Source: an uncultured Eubacteriales bacterium (GTDB lineage Bacteria > Bacillota > Clostridia > Christensenellales > CAG-138). Taken from it: a stretch of DNA of 49,563 bases. Under the pieces are notes generated by a model that was given only the letters and a program-made list of their open reading frames with translations, made no database searches and had not been told where the DNA came from. A program made the translations under genes and the position numbers. Below are positions 23,605 through 31,579 of this stretch, piece by piece. Within the stretch, counting starts at the first letter, position 1, and each line of letters starts with the position of its first letter. Location: contig URQH01000011.1 in NCBI GenBank assembly GCA_900549955.1, forward strand, positions 1-49,563. Reading direction: 5' to 3'.

Positions 23605-24495
23605 ATGCACGTCAAGACCAGGCTGCTGCGCGCACAGATGTTTTTGCTCCGGCCCATCGCCACACAGACCGGCGATTTTCGTACGGCGCGCGCATTGCAG
23701 GAGGAATCCGGCAAGCTGATGACCAAGCATGACGTGGAGTTTCAGCCGCTGGAATTTCCTGCGTTTTCCGCAGAGCTGGCTACGCCCGAGGAGCTGCGGC
23801 GGGAGCGCGGGATCCTGTTGTACCTCCATGGCGGCGCGTATACCGCCGGCATGCTCGAATATGCGCGCGGTTTTGGCAGCACGCTGGCGGTGCGCACCGG
23901 CTTCCCGGTGCTGTATCCGGCCTATCGTTTGGCGCCGGAGCATCCGTACCCGGCGGCGCTCGAAGACGCGGTGACTGCCTACCGGCACCTGCTGGACAGC
24001 GGGTACGACGCTTCGGACGTCATCCTGTGCGGCGAATCGGCCGGGGGCGGGCTGTGCTTTGCGCTGTGCCTGCGGCTTCGGTCGCTCGGCCTGCCGTTGC
24101 CTGCCGGCGTGGTGGCCATTTCGCCGTGGGTGGATCTGTCGCTGTCCGGCGCATCCTATCGGGAGAAGGCCGGCAAGGACCCGCTGCTGACGGTGGAAGA
24201 ACTGGCCTGTGCCGCGGCCGCCTATGCGGGCGATACGGCGCTGACGGACCCATATGTGTCCCCGCTGTATGGCGATCTGGCCGGCATGCCCCCGTCGCTG
24301 CTGTTTGCAGGCGGCGACGAGTTGCTGCTCGACGACATGACCGCGCTGTTTGAGCGGCTGAAGGCCGCCGGCTGCGCCGTGCGCCGGTTTGTCGCGCCGG
24401 AGATGTGGCATGCCTATGTGCTGTACGGCGTGGAGGAGGCGGAGCCGGACTTTGTGCGGATCGGCGATTTTGTGAGGGAAGCGTTCGAAACATGA
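23605..24495 (+). CDS. Alpha/beta hydrolase esterase (hormone-sensitive-lipase family)
   Basis: A 296-residue carboxylesterase. The oxyanion-hole motif LYLHGGAYT (HGG at 75-77) and the nucleophile elbow GESAGGG (Ser145) define the HSL family. FAGGDELLLDD supplies the acid and EMWHAY the catalytic His. No signal peptide is present, so it acts in the cytoplasm on short-chain or acyl esters. ATG 23605 has AGGAGG 8 bases upstream. Its stop overlaps the next gene (ATGA at 24492-24495), and the following four genes are tightly spaced, so it heads a probable operon with an acyltransferase, a zinc-ribbon membrane protein and a Crp-like regulator. Confidence 0.92.
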   Translation: MHVKTRLLRAQMFLLRPIATQTGDFRTARALQEESGKLMTKHDVEFQPLEFPAFSAELATPEELRRERGILLYLHGGAYTAGMLEYARGFGSTLAVRTGFPVLYPAYRLAPEHPYPAALEDAVTAYRHLLDSGYDASDVILCGESAGGGLCFALCLRLRSLGLPLPAGVVAISPWVDLSLSGASYREKAGKDPLLTVEELACAAAAYAGDTALTDPYVSPLYGDLAGMPPSLLFAGGDELLLDDMTALFERLKAAGCAVRRFVAPEMWHAYVLYGVEEAEPDFVRIGDFVREAFET

Positions 24496-25766
24496 CGAAC
24501 AAGCGCTGGATGCGGCTGGACAACGCCGCCAAGATCTACCCGGCGGCGGGCAGCCGCCGCTGGCACGCGCTGTTCCGCGTGTCCGCGACGTTGACGGAGC
24601 CGGTCGATCCGGCGCTGCTGCGCCGGGCGCAGGAGCGCATGGTGCGTCGCTTTCCCTCGTTCTATGTGCGGCTGTGCCGCGGCCTGTTCTGGTACTATCT
24701 CGAGGAGACCGGGCACGCTGCCACGGTCGAGCCGGATGGCCCGTCGCCCTGTATGCCGCTGCGGCGGCGCGAGGATGGCGGGCTGTGCCTGCGCGTAAGG
24801 TACTATGGCAACCGCATAGCGGTGGAGTTCTATCACATCCTGACGGATGGGACGGGCGGCCTGTGCTTTCTCAAGACGCTGGTGGCCGAATACCTGGCGC
24901 TGCGCTACGGGGCGGACATCCCGCGCGGCGGAGACATTCTCGACTGTGACGCGCCGCCGGAAGAGGCGGAGCTGGAGGACAGCTTTTTGAAACATGCCGG
25001 CGAGGTGGCCGTGGATCGCGCGGAGTCGAACGCCTATCATCTCAGCGGCGACCCGGAGCCGGACGGGTTCATTCACCTGACCACTGCGAGCCTGCCCGTA
25101 TCCGCGCTGCGCGAGCGTGCCAGGGCGCATGGCGTGAGCCTGACGACGTATCTGACGGCCGTCATGATCGACGCCGCGTGTGAGCTGCAGGAAGCCGACG
25201 GCATTTTGCGGCGGCGCAGAAAGCCGGTCAAGGTGTGCGTGCCGGTCAATTTGCGCCGGTTTTTTCCGAGCCGGACGCTGCGCAACTTTTCCAGCTACAT
25301 CAATCCCGGTATCGACCCGCGCATGGGGGAGCACACGCCGGAGGAGATTTTGAAGGCCGTCCACCATCACATGGGCGCAGAGGCGACGGCGAAGCGGCTC
25401 AACGCCAAGTTTACCGCCAACGTGAGTTCGGAACGCAACGCCGTGCTGCGCATTGCGCCGCTGTTTTTGAAAAACGCAGCCATGAAGCTCGTGTTCCTGC
25501 TGGTGGGGGATCGAAAGACGTCCCTGATCCTGTCCAACCTCGGGAACGTCGCGCTGCCGGAGCCGATGGCGGCTTATGTCACGCGCATGGAGTTTGTGCT
25601 GGGGCCGCTGTCGCGCAACCCTGTCGCGTGCGCCGCGCTGTCCTATGGCGGCACGCTGTATCTGAACATGACCAGCACGCTGCGGGAACCCGTCCTGGAA
25701 CGGGCGCTGCTGACGCGCCTCGTCAAGCTGGGCGTACCCGTGCGTGTAGAGAGCAACCAGAGGTGA
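24492..25766 (+). CDS. Condensation-fold acyltransferase (alcohol acetyltransferase-like)
   Basis: A 424-residue protein. EFYHILTDGTGG has the HxxxDG catalytic motif (His115, Asp119, Gly120) of the chloramphenicol acetyltransferase/condensation superfamily, including alcohol acetyltransferases and PapA-like enzymes. Other family features are the N-terminal RWMRLDNAAKIYPAAGS segment, FSSYINPGIDPRMGE and the late LGPLSRNPVACAALSYGG. It probably transfers an acyl group from acyl-CoA to an alcohol or amine; the acceptor is unknown. Translation is coupled to the esterase through ATGA overlap, so one enzyme may form and the other cleave the same ester. The zinc-ribbon membrane gene follows after 7 bases. 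Confidence 0.8.
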   Translation: MTNKRWMRLDNAAKIYPAAGSRRWHALFRVSATLTEPVDPALLRRAQERMVRRFPSFYVRLCRGLFWYYLEETGHAATVEPDGPSPCMPLRRREDGGLCLRVRYYGNRIAVEFYHILTDGTGGLCFLKTLVAEYLALRYGADIPRGGDILDCDAPPEEAELEDSFLKHAGEVAVDRAESNAYHLSGDPEPDGFIHLTTASLPVSALRERARAHGVSLTTYLTAVMIDAACELQEADGILRRRRKPVKVCVPVNLRRFFPSRTLRNFSSYINPGIDPRMGEHTPEEILKAVHHHMGAEATAKRLNAKFTANVSSERNAVLRIAPLFLKNAAMKLVFLLVGDRKTSLILSNLGNVALPEPMAAYVTRMEFVLGPLSRNPVACAALSYGGTLYLNMTSTLREPVLERALLTRLVKLGVPVRVESNQR

Positions 25767-25773
25767 TTGACAT

Positions 25774-26481
25774 ATGTCCTATTGTCCCAAATGCGGCGTA
25801 GAGCTGGCGCCGTCAGAAGAGCGGTGCCCGCTGTGCAAGACGCCTGCGCCGCAGATCGACGCCGTGCCGGCTTCGGAGAAGCCGTACCCGCCCGCGCCGA
25901 ACGCGCCTGATGGCGTGCGTACGCCGCGCAAGCGGCGCACGTTTGCCGCCGCGTGCGCCATTTTGCTGCTCATTCCGGTGCTCACGTGCGTGGTGTGCGA
26001 TTTGAACATCGCCGGCACGTTGACATGGGCGCGGTATGTGCTGCTGTCGTTTGCGCTGTTGTATATCTATCTGTTTCCGCCCATGGTGTTGCTCAGGCAC
26101 CGCCTGCTCATCAGCATCCCGCTCGACTGTGTCGGTACGATGGGCTTTCTTTGGGGGCTGGAGCGCCTGACGGGCGGCGACTGGTTCCTGCCGTTCGGCC
26201 TGCCGTTGACGGTGCTGGTGTTCGGCGTGCTGCTGGCGGTCGTGCTGCTGGTGCGAAAATCTCCGTGGAACCTGCTGAAGATTCTGGCCGCCATCCTGTG
26301 TGGCATGGGCGTGTTCGTGGTGGCGCTCGAGTGGCTCATCAACCGGAGCTTTTATCCGGGTCGGCCGATGACCTGGGCCGTCTACACGTGCATCCCGTGC
26401 CTGCTGCTGGGCGCGGCGCTGTTTGTGATCGACCGCAACCCCGCCTGCAAGCAGGAGCTGCGCAAGCGCTTTTTCGTCTGA
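25774..26481 (+). CDS. Zinc-ribbon multi-pass membrane protein (DUF6320-like)
   Basis: A 235-residue protein. An N-terminal zinc ribbon with two CxxC pairs (YCPKCG near residues 4-7 and CPLCKT near 18-21) leads into a Pro-rich linker, then about six membrane helices between residues 55 and 225. The layout and the gene neighbourhood match the family annotated as DUF6320, which often adjoins condensation-type acyltransferases in Clostridia; this is from memory and not verified. The ribbon may regulate or recruit the acyltransferase at the membrane. It starts 7 bases after the acyltransferase stop and lies 14 bases before the Crp-like gene. Confidence 0.75.
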   Translation: MSYCPKCGVELAPSEERCPLCKTPAPQIDAVPASEKPYPPAPNAPDGVRTPRKRRTFAAACAILLLIPVLTCVVCDLNIAGTLTWARYVLLSFALLYIYLFPPMVLLRHRLLISIPLDCVGTMGFLWGLERLTGGDWFLPFGLPLTVLVFGVLLAVVLLVRKSPWNLLKILAAILCGMGVFVVALEWLINRSFYPGRPMTWAVYTCIPCLLLGAALFVIDRNPACKQELRKRFFV

Positions 26482-26495
26482 AGGGAGGCACGGAC

Positions 26496-27101
26496 ATGTC
26501 CGCGGGCATTGCTTACAAACTGATCGATTCCATCCCGCCGGAATATCTGAACGCGGCTGAGCGGATCCAGTATGCCGTGGGCGAGTACATTACGAATCCC
26601 AACGAGCCTGTAAAATACTTCTATATCCTGCTGTCGGGAAGCGCCAAGCTGATGTACGAAGGGGCTAAGGGAGAGCCGCTCATCCTCGACATCTATCACG
26701 CGGGCGATTTTTTCGGCGAGATGGAGATGGTCGACCTGCAGACGTTCGACCGGGCGATCATCGCTTTGACGCCGTGCGAGGCGTATCGGTTTTCCCGCAG
26801 GCAGTTTTTCGACCTGTGGGATGGCGCGGGGGAGTTTTCGCGTCTGCTGCTGACGGTGCACTGTGACCGCCTGCTGCGCGCCGGCGACGACAAGGTGTAT
26901 GCAGAGCGCACCGTGCTCCGGGAAAAGGTGTTCCGCATCATCCAGAACCACATCAACGCCCGCGGTTGTTTCCTGTATACCAAGCACATCCTGGCGGAGA
27001 TGTCCGGCGTATCCATCCGCAGCCTGAACCGCACGCTCAAGGAGCTGGAGGAGGACGGGCTGATCGTACAGACCGGCGGTACCATCCGGCTGCATCTTTG
27101 A
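26496..27101 (+). CDS. Crp/Fnr-family transcriptional regulator
   Basis: A 201-residue regulator. The cyclic-nucleotide-binding-like beta-barrel (about 20-120, YILLSGSAKLMY and HAGDFFGEMEMVD) is followed by a C-terminal winged helix (about 140-201, KHILAEMSGVSIRSLNRTLK as recognition helix). The ligand-binding residues of true cAMP receptors are not evident and there is no Cys cluster of FNR type, so the effector is unknown. ATG 26496 has AAGGGAGG 8 bases upstream. Being the last gene of the esterase/acyltransferase cluster, it may control that operon or the next gene, ahcY, whose upstream DNA carries GGACATTTGTCC (27166-27177). A terminator follows. Confidence 0.9.
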   Translation: MSAGIAYKLIDSIPPEYLNAAERIQYAVGEYITNPNEPVKYFYILLSGSAKLMYEGAKGEPLILDIYHAGDFFGEMEMVDLQTFDRAIIALTPCEAYRFSRRQFFDLWDGAGEFSRLLLTVHCDRLLRAGDDKVYAERTVLREKVFRIIQNHINARGCFLYTKHILAEMSGVSIRSLNRTLKELEEDGLIVQTGGTIRLHL

Positions 27102-27121
27102 ATACCAGCAAGCAATCCGGC

Positions 27122-27152
27122 AACGGCCCGTCCTATGGCGGGCCGTTTTCGT
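27122..27152 (+). terminator. Terminator of the esterase-acyltransferase-Crp cluster
   Basis: AACGGCCCG pairs with CGGGCCGTT (9 bp) around an 8-base loop, followed by TTCGTT. It separates the cluster from ahcY. Confidence 0.75.
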
Positions 27153-27245
27153 TGCAGGACGATTTGGGACATTTGTCCTATCGAAGGCATCCCGTGCCCG
27201 GATATACTGACCACACAGGGGATGCAAATCTATGGAGGGAATGAC

Positions 27246-28484
27246 ATGTCACACATTCGAGATATCCAATTGAAAGCGGAGGGGCATCAGCGGATTGCCT
27301 GGGTGGCGCGGCATATGCCGGTGCTCAACGCCATTGGCGATCGCTTTGAACGGGAAAGGCCGTTGGCGGGTAAGAAGATCGCCCTTTCCATTCACCTGGA
27401 GGCCAAGACCGCCTACCTGGTGAAAACGCTGGTGCGGGGCGGGGCAGAACTGTTTGTGACCGGATCGAACCGGTTGTCCACGCAGGATGCGGTCTGCGCG
27501 GCGCTGGTCGACGATGGGATCACGGTCAACGCCATTCACGGCGCGTCGGAGGAAGAGACGGTCGCGCTGTGGAAGGAGACGCTTTCCTGCCATCCAGACA
27601 TCGTGATCGACGACGGGTCCGACCTGATCAACCTGCTGCTCGGCGATTGCAAGCCCTATGCCGACCGGATTATCGGCGGCTGCGAGGAGACGACCTCCGG
27701 CGTGCAGCGCCTGCGCGGCTGGGAGGCGAGCGGGCGGCTCACGTTCCCCGTCATGGCGGTCAACGACGCCCGCTGCAAGTGCTTTTTTGATAACACCTAT
27801 GGGACCGGGCAAACCGTGTGGGACGCGATCATGCGCACCACCAACCTGCAAATGAACGGCAAGACCGTCGTTGTGGCCGGGTATGGCTACTGCGGCCGCG
27901 GCGTGGCGAAGGTTGCGCACGGCCTGGGCGCGCAGGTGATTGTGACGGAGATCGACCCGGTCAAATCGGTGCTGGCCATTATGGACGGGTATCGCGCCAT
28001 GTCGATGGAGGAGGCCGCGCCGCTCGGCGACATCTTCGTGACGGTCACGGCCTGTTGCGACGTCATCCGGCCGGAACACTTTGCCCGCATGAAGGACAAC
28101 GCGATCGTCAGCAATGCGGGGCATTTCAACGTGGAGCTGGACCTGCCCGGGCTCAGAGCCATGGCGGTGGAGCGCGTGGAGCTGCGGAAGAATCTAGACG
28201 GGTATGTGCTGCAGGATGGGCGCACGATCGGTGTCGTGGCGGACGGCGGGCTGTGCAACATCGCTGCGGCGGACGGGCATCCGATGGAGATCATGGACAT
28301 GTCGTTCGCTCTCCAGGCGCTTGGCGCGGAGTACATCCTGCAGCACGGCGCGACGCTGCGGCCCGGCGTCCACCGGATCCCGGAGGCGCTCGACCGCCGC
28401 GTGGGAGAGCTCAAGCTGCAAGCGCTGGGCGGCAGTTATGACGTATTGAACGAACGGCAACGCGCATTCATGCGTTCGCATTGA
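27246..28484 (+). CDS. ahcY: S-adenosylhomocysteinase (AhcY)
   Basis: A 412-residue NAD-dependent enzyme that splits S-adenosylhomocysteine to adenosine and homocysteine, removing the inhibitor of methyltransferases. Markers are SIHLEAKTAYL, DDGSDLIN, GGCEETTSGVQRL, the substrate segment AVNDARCKCFFDNTYGTGQT, the NAD loop VVVAGYGYCGRGVA and SNAGHFNVELDL. ATG 27246 has GGAGGG 6 bases upstream; the ATG at 27241 is out of frame. A possible promoter -10 box TATACT lies near 27202. The gene has several SAM-dependent methyltransferase users elsewhere in the window but no methionine-cycle partner next to it. Confidence 0.93.
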   Translation: MSHIRDIQLKAEGHQRIAWVARHMPVLNAIGDRFERERPLAGKKIALSIHLEAKTAYLVKTLVRGGAELFVTGSNRLSTQDAVCAALVDDGITVNAIHGASEEETVALWKETLSCHPDIVIDDGSDLINLLLGDCKPYADRIIGGCEETTSGVQRLRGWEASGRLTFPVMAVNDARCKCFFDNTYGTGQTVWDAIMRTTNLQMNGKTVVVAGYGYCGRGVAKVAHGLGAQVIVTEIDPVKSVLAIMDGYRAMSMEEAAPLGDIFVTVTACCDVIRPEHFARMKDNAIVSNAGHFNVELDLPGLRAMAVERVELRKNLDGYVLQDGRTIGVVADGGLCNIAAADGHPMEIMDMSFALQALGAEYILQHGATLRPGVHRIPEALDRRVGELKLQALGGSYDVLNERQRAFMRSH

Positions 28485-28567
28485 CGCCGCCGCCGGCAAC
28501 GGGGCATCCAATCCGCCGCAACCGCTGCGGCGGGTCGAGAATAAATGGAAAAGGAGTGGATCGGAAG

Positions 28568-29695
28568 ATGAAGAAGGAATGGAAAGGATTGAGCCTGCTT
28601 CTCGCGCTGTTGCTGCTGTCCGCCAGCCTGTTTGGCTGTGCGCAGCCGGCGATCACGAGCGAACCAACGCAAGAGCCTGTCGCCGCAGTGGAGCCGACGG
28701 CGGCGCCGGAACCGACGGAAGAGCCGCGCGCAGAACAGCGGATCGTCTGCCTTGCGCCGAGCATGGTCGAGGTCGTGTATGCGCTCGGCCTGGGCGAGGA
28801 GATCGTCGGCTGGTCGGCCTATACCGATTATCCGCCGGAGGTGGAGCAGCGCGAGGGCTGGGTGCCATACGTGGAGTACTACTACACGGAGGTGGCGGAT
28901 TTTGACGTAGAGGCAGAGCTGGCCAAGGACGTCGCCGTCGTTTCCAAGTTCTACGATTGCAACTATGAGATCATCGAGGCGCTGGAGCCGACCATCATCT
29001 TTGGCGAGGGCACGGCGCAGCAGGAGATGGTGGACGACCTCATCGCAAAGGGGTATGTGGCGTATAACTATACCCCGACCAACATCGACGAGGTGTACGA
29101 CATGATGCTCGAGATGGGCGACTTGCTGGGCGTGGGCGACTACGCCAGGGAGCTGGTCGACGGCTATTATGCGGAGATCGAGGAGATCCGGGCGATCACC
29201 GCAAACCTCAAGAAGGTGCCGACGTATTTTGAAATTGCGCACCAGACCGACTATGGCGAGTTCGGCGTATTCGGGCCGTATACGAACGCTTCCGGCACGC
29301 CGTTTGACGACATGATCGAGATTGCCGGCGGCGAGAACATCTTTGGCGACCTGGAGGGCGATTATACCGAGGTGACGTTTGAGCAGATCGTGGAGAGGAA
29401 CCCGGTCGTGATCCTGTCGCCGTACTGGCCGAATGCGCTGGATGAAGAGGTCACCACGCTGTTTGAGATCATGACCCGGCCCGGGTTTGACACCACGGAC
29501 GCCGTGCAGACCGGCCGCGTCTACTACTACGATTCGAGCCTCATGAAGCGGTTTGGACCGCGCACGGTGACCGCGATCAAGAAGCTGGCGTACCTGCTCC
29601 ACCCGTACTATTTTGAAAACCCGGAGAACTCGGTTTCTCCCTGGGAGCTGGGCAAGATCGACGTGTTTGAGCCGTTCCCGGAGCCGCTATATTGA
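28568..29695 (+). CDS. Substrate-binding lipoprotein of an iron/cobalamin-type ABC importer
   Basis: A 375-residue lipoprotein. The lipobox is SLFGC (Cys near residue 24), followed by a linker of Thr/Pro/Glu repeats (EPTQEPVAAVEPTAAPEPT) and a type III periplasmic-binding domain. Domain markers are RIVCLAPSMVEVVYALGLGEEIVG at its start, EALEPTIIFGEGTAQQEM and DMIEIAGGENIF near the second lobe. It probably captures a chelated metal, haem or cobalamin; the ligand cannot be fixed. ATG 28568 has AAGGAG 11 bases upstream. No permease or ATPase gene is adjacent, so it is an orphan binding protein that presumably uses a transporter encoded elsewhere. Confidence 0.85.
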   Translation: MKKEWKGLSLLLALLLLSASLFGCAQPAITSEPTQEPVAAVEPTAAPEPTEEPRAEQRIVCLAPSMVEVVYALGLGEEIVGWSAYTDYPPEVEQREGWVPYVEYYYTEVADFDVEAELAKDVAVVSKFYDCNYEIIEALEPTIIFGEGTAQQEMVDDLIAKGYVAYNYTPTNIDEVYDMMLEMGDLLGVGDYARELVDGYYAEIEEIRAITANLKKVPTYFEIAHQTDYGEFGVFGPYTNASGTPFDDMIEIAGGENIFGDLEGDYTEVTFEQIVERNPVVILSPYWPNALDEEVTTLFEIMTRPGFDTTDAVQTGRVYYYDSSLMKRFGPRTVTAIKKLAYLLHPYYFENPENSVSPWELGKIDVFEPFPEPLY

Positions 29696-29730
29696 TTGTA
29701 CAGAGACAGAGCAAGCCTCTTAGGCAAGAC

Positions 29731-29766
29731 AGGAGCGGGGCGCGCCAAAAGGCGCGTCCCGCTCCT
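29731..29766. terminator. Terminator hairpin after the binding-lipoprotein gene
   Basis: A 16-bp stem (AGGAGCGGGGCGCGCC with GGCGCGTCCCGCTCCT, one mismatch) and loop AAAA lie 36 bases after the stop and 25 bases before the end of the convergent DUF896 gene. The T-run is weak on both sides. Confidence 0.65.
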
Positions 29767-29790
29767 GATTCTTGCCAAGCAAGCCTGCGT

Positions 29791-30009
29791 TCAGTGTTTG
29801 GCTTTGGAGCGCCGCTCGAGCTTGCGCTCGTTGCCGTGCTCGTCCAGCACGTACATGTTGTCGAGCTGGACTTGTAGGTTCATGCGAAAGGCGGCGATGT
29901 ATTCCTCCCGCAGCAGGCGCCGCTCCTCGTGCTCCGCTTCGGTCAGCCCCTCCGGCGTGCGCGCCTTTTGGGAGAGCGCGTTGATCCGCGCAATCTTTTC
30001 CGGTTTCAT
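29791..30009 (-). CDS. DUF896 family small protein (YnzC-like)
   Basis: A 72-residue protein with the DUF896 pattern: KPEKIARINALSQKARTPEG, LTEAEHEERRLLREEYIAAF and MNLQVQLDNMYVLDEHGNER. Bacillus YnzC, of this family, is a small helical-hairpin protein. YneB-YnzC genes are SOS-linked there, but no function is proven. The frame stays open much further upstream. ATG 30009 is chosen because GAGGTGA lies 8 bases upstream and the family begins just here. A promoter at 30153-30125 gives a leader of about 110 bases. The final RRSKAKH is basic. It is convergent with the binding-lipoprotein gene and divergent from the radical SAM gene. Confidence 0.88.
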   Translation of the reverse strand: MKPEKIARINALSQKARTPEGLTEAEHEERRLLREEYIAAFRMNLQVQLDNMYVLDEHGNERKLERRSKAKH

Positions 30010-30124
30010 CTGTCCGTTCACCTCAACCATACCGTCCGGCGGGACGGGAATCTGCCGGTCCGACGCCACGATGGGCAAGATCCTGTCTGCCGCATAGCCG
30101 GTCGTGGCCGGACCAAACATCTTC

Positions 30125-30153
30125 ATTGTATCAACCGCGGCAGGCCGCGTCAA
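30125..30153 (-). promoter_or_regulatory. DUF896 gene promoter
   Basis: On the minus strand, TTGACG (30153-30148), 17 bases and TACAAT (30130-30125). It diverges from the radical SAM promoter. Confidence 0.6.
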
Positions 30154-30205
30154 CAGGCGGCGGCCCGCCCACGCGCGTGGCAACCCGGCGTGGTCGCGCA
30201 GGCTT

Positions 30206-30235
30206 TTGACTTTTCTTCCCAGTGCGTGGTATACT
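30206..30235 (+). promoter_or_regulatory. Radical SAM gene promoter, leaderless type
   Basis: TTGACT (30206-30211), 18 bases and TATACT (30230-30235). The ATG at 30244 begins 9 bases after the -10 box, with no Shine-Dalgarno sequence, so the message should be leaderless or nearly so. Confidence 0.6.
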
Positions 30236-30243
30236 GCAACCAT

Positions 30244-31560
30244 ATGGAACACCGTGCTGTGCCTAAACAGAAGATTGTGCGGGTAGAACCCGGGTCGCCG
30301 GCGGCGCGCGGCGGCGTGCGCGAAGGCGACGCGCTGCTGGCCATCAACGGCGAGCCGGTGGTGGACCTGATCGATTATGAGTTTCTGACCGCGAACCGCA
30401 CGCTGCAGCTCCGCCTGCTGGACGGAGCGGGGCGGGAGCGTACCGTCGCTGTACACAAGCGGGAGACGGAGCCGCTGGGACTCAGTTTTGCCACCAGCCT
30501 GATGAGCGGCATGCGCTCGTGCGCCAACCGCTGTGTGTTCTGCTTCATCGACCAGATGCCGTGCGACGTCCGTTCCAGCCTGCTGGTCAAGGACGACGAC
30601 TGGCGGCTGTCGTTCATCATGGGCAACTATGTGACGCTGACCAACGTGTCCGACCGGGAATTTGCCCGCATTTTGAAGCGGCGCGTCAGCCCGCTGTATA
30701 TCTCCGTGCACGCCACGGAGCCGGCGGTGCGTGAACGCATGATGCGCAACCGGCATGCCGGCCGCCTCATGGAACGGTTGCAGGCGCTGGCGGAGGCGGG
30801 GCTGCGCTTTCACGCACAGGTCGTCTGCTGCCCGGAGATGAACGACGGCGCAGTGCTCGACCGGACGCTTGCCGACCTGTACGGACTGTATCCCGCGGCG
30901 CAATCCGTGGCGCTGGTGCCGGTCGGGCTCACGCGGTATCGCGACGGGCTCGTGCCAATCCGTCCGTATACGGCGGAGGAGGCGCGCGGTATGGTCGCTC
31001 GCATATCGGCGTTTCAGACGCGCGCACGCGCGGAAAACGGCACGGCGTTTGCGTTCCTGTCGGACGAGTGGTACCTGCTGGCCGGCGTGCCGCTGCCGCC
31101 GTATGAGGACTACGAGGACTTTCCGCAGATTGAAAACGGCGTCGGGCTGCTGCGCCTGTTTGAATCGGACTTTCGTGAGGCGCTTGCCGAGCGGGAGCCG
31201 CTGCCGGCGCGCCGCGCGCTGTCGATGGCCGGCGGCGAAGCCGCCTACCAGTTTTTCCGGGAACTGTACCGTGCGCTCGTGCCGTATGGGATCGACCTTT
31301 CGGTATACCCCATCCGTAACGACTACTTTGGCGGCAACGTCAGCGTGGGTGGGCTGGTCACGGGCGGCGACCTGGTGCGGCAGCTCACGGGGCGCCTTTC
31401 GTCGGGCGTGCTGCTCATCCCGCACAACATGTTGCGCGAGGGGGAGGATGTGTTTCTGGACGGCATGACGCTACTGGAGGCCGAAGAGGCGCTCTCCGTG
31501 CACATCCGGCCGGTACGCTCGGGCGCGGACCTGGTCGAGACTGTGTTTTCACAACCATGA
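30244..31560 (+). CDS. PDZ-radical SAM protein (DUF512)
   Basis: A 438-residue protein. An N-terminal PDZ-like domain (about 10-70: VRVEPGSPAARGGVREGDAL and NGEPVVDLIDY) leads into a radical SAM region with the iron-sulfur motif CxxxCxxC (Cys93, Cys97, Cys100 in SCANRCVFCFIDQMP). DUF512 follows (SVALVPVGLTRYR, SDEWYLLAG, SGVLLIPHNMLREGEDVFLD). The family is widespread in Clostridia, often next to der, as here: der starts 19 bases downstream. Its substrate is unknown. A role in ribosome or membrane-protein biology is only suggested by its neighbours. Confidence 0.9.
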   Translation: MEHRAVPKQKIVRVEPGSPAARGGVREGDALLAINGEPVVDLIDYEFLTANRTLQLRLLDGAGRERTVAVHKRETEPLGLSFATSLMSGMRSCANRCVFCFIDQMPCDVRSSLLVKDDDWRLSFIMGNYVTLTNVSDREFARILKRRVSPLYISVHATEPAVRERMMRNRHAGRLMERLQALAEAGLRFHAQVVCCPEMNDGAVLDRTLADLYGLYPAAQSVALVPVGLTRYRDGLVPIRPYTAEEARGMVARISAFQTRARAENGTAFAFLSDEWYLLAGVPLPPYEDYEDFPQIENGVGLLRLFESDFREALAEREPLPARRALSMAGGEAAYQFFRELYRALVPYGIDLSVYPIRNDYFGGNVSVGGLVTGGDLVRQLTGRLSSGVLLIPHNMLREGEDVFLDGMTLLEAEEALSVHIRPVRSGADLVETVFSQP

Positions 31561-31579
31561 TGGGAGATAGGATATTGAC

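Noticed and set aside
28485..28567. A cobalamin riboswitch ahead of the binding lipoprotein
   Set aside because: The gap is only 83 bases and holds just a small GC hairpin (28513-28533), too short for the riboswitch.
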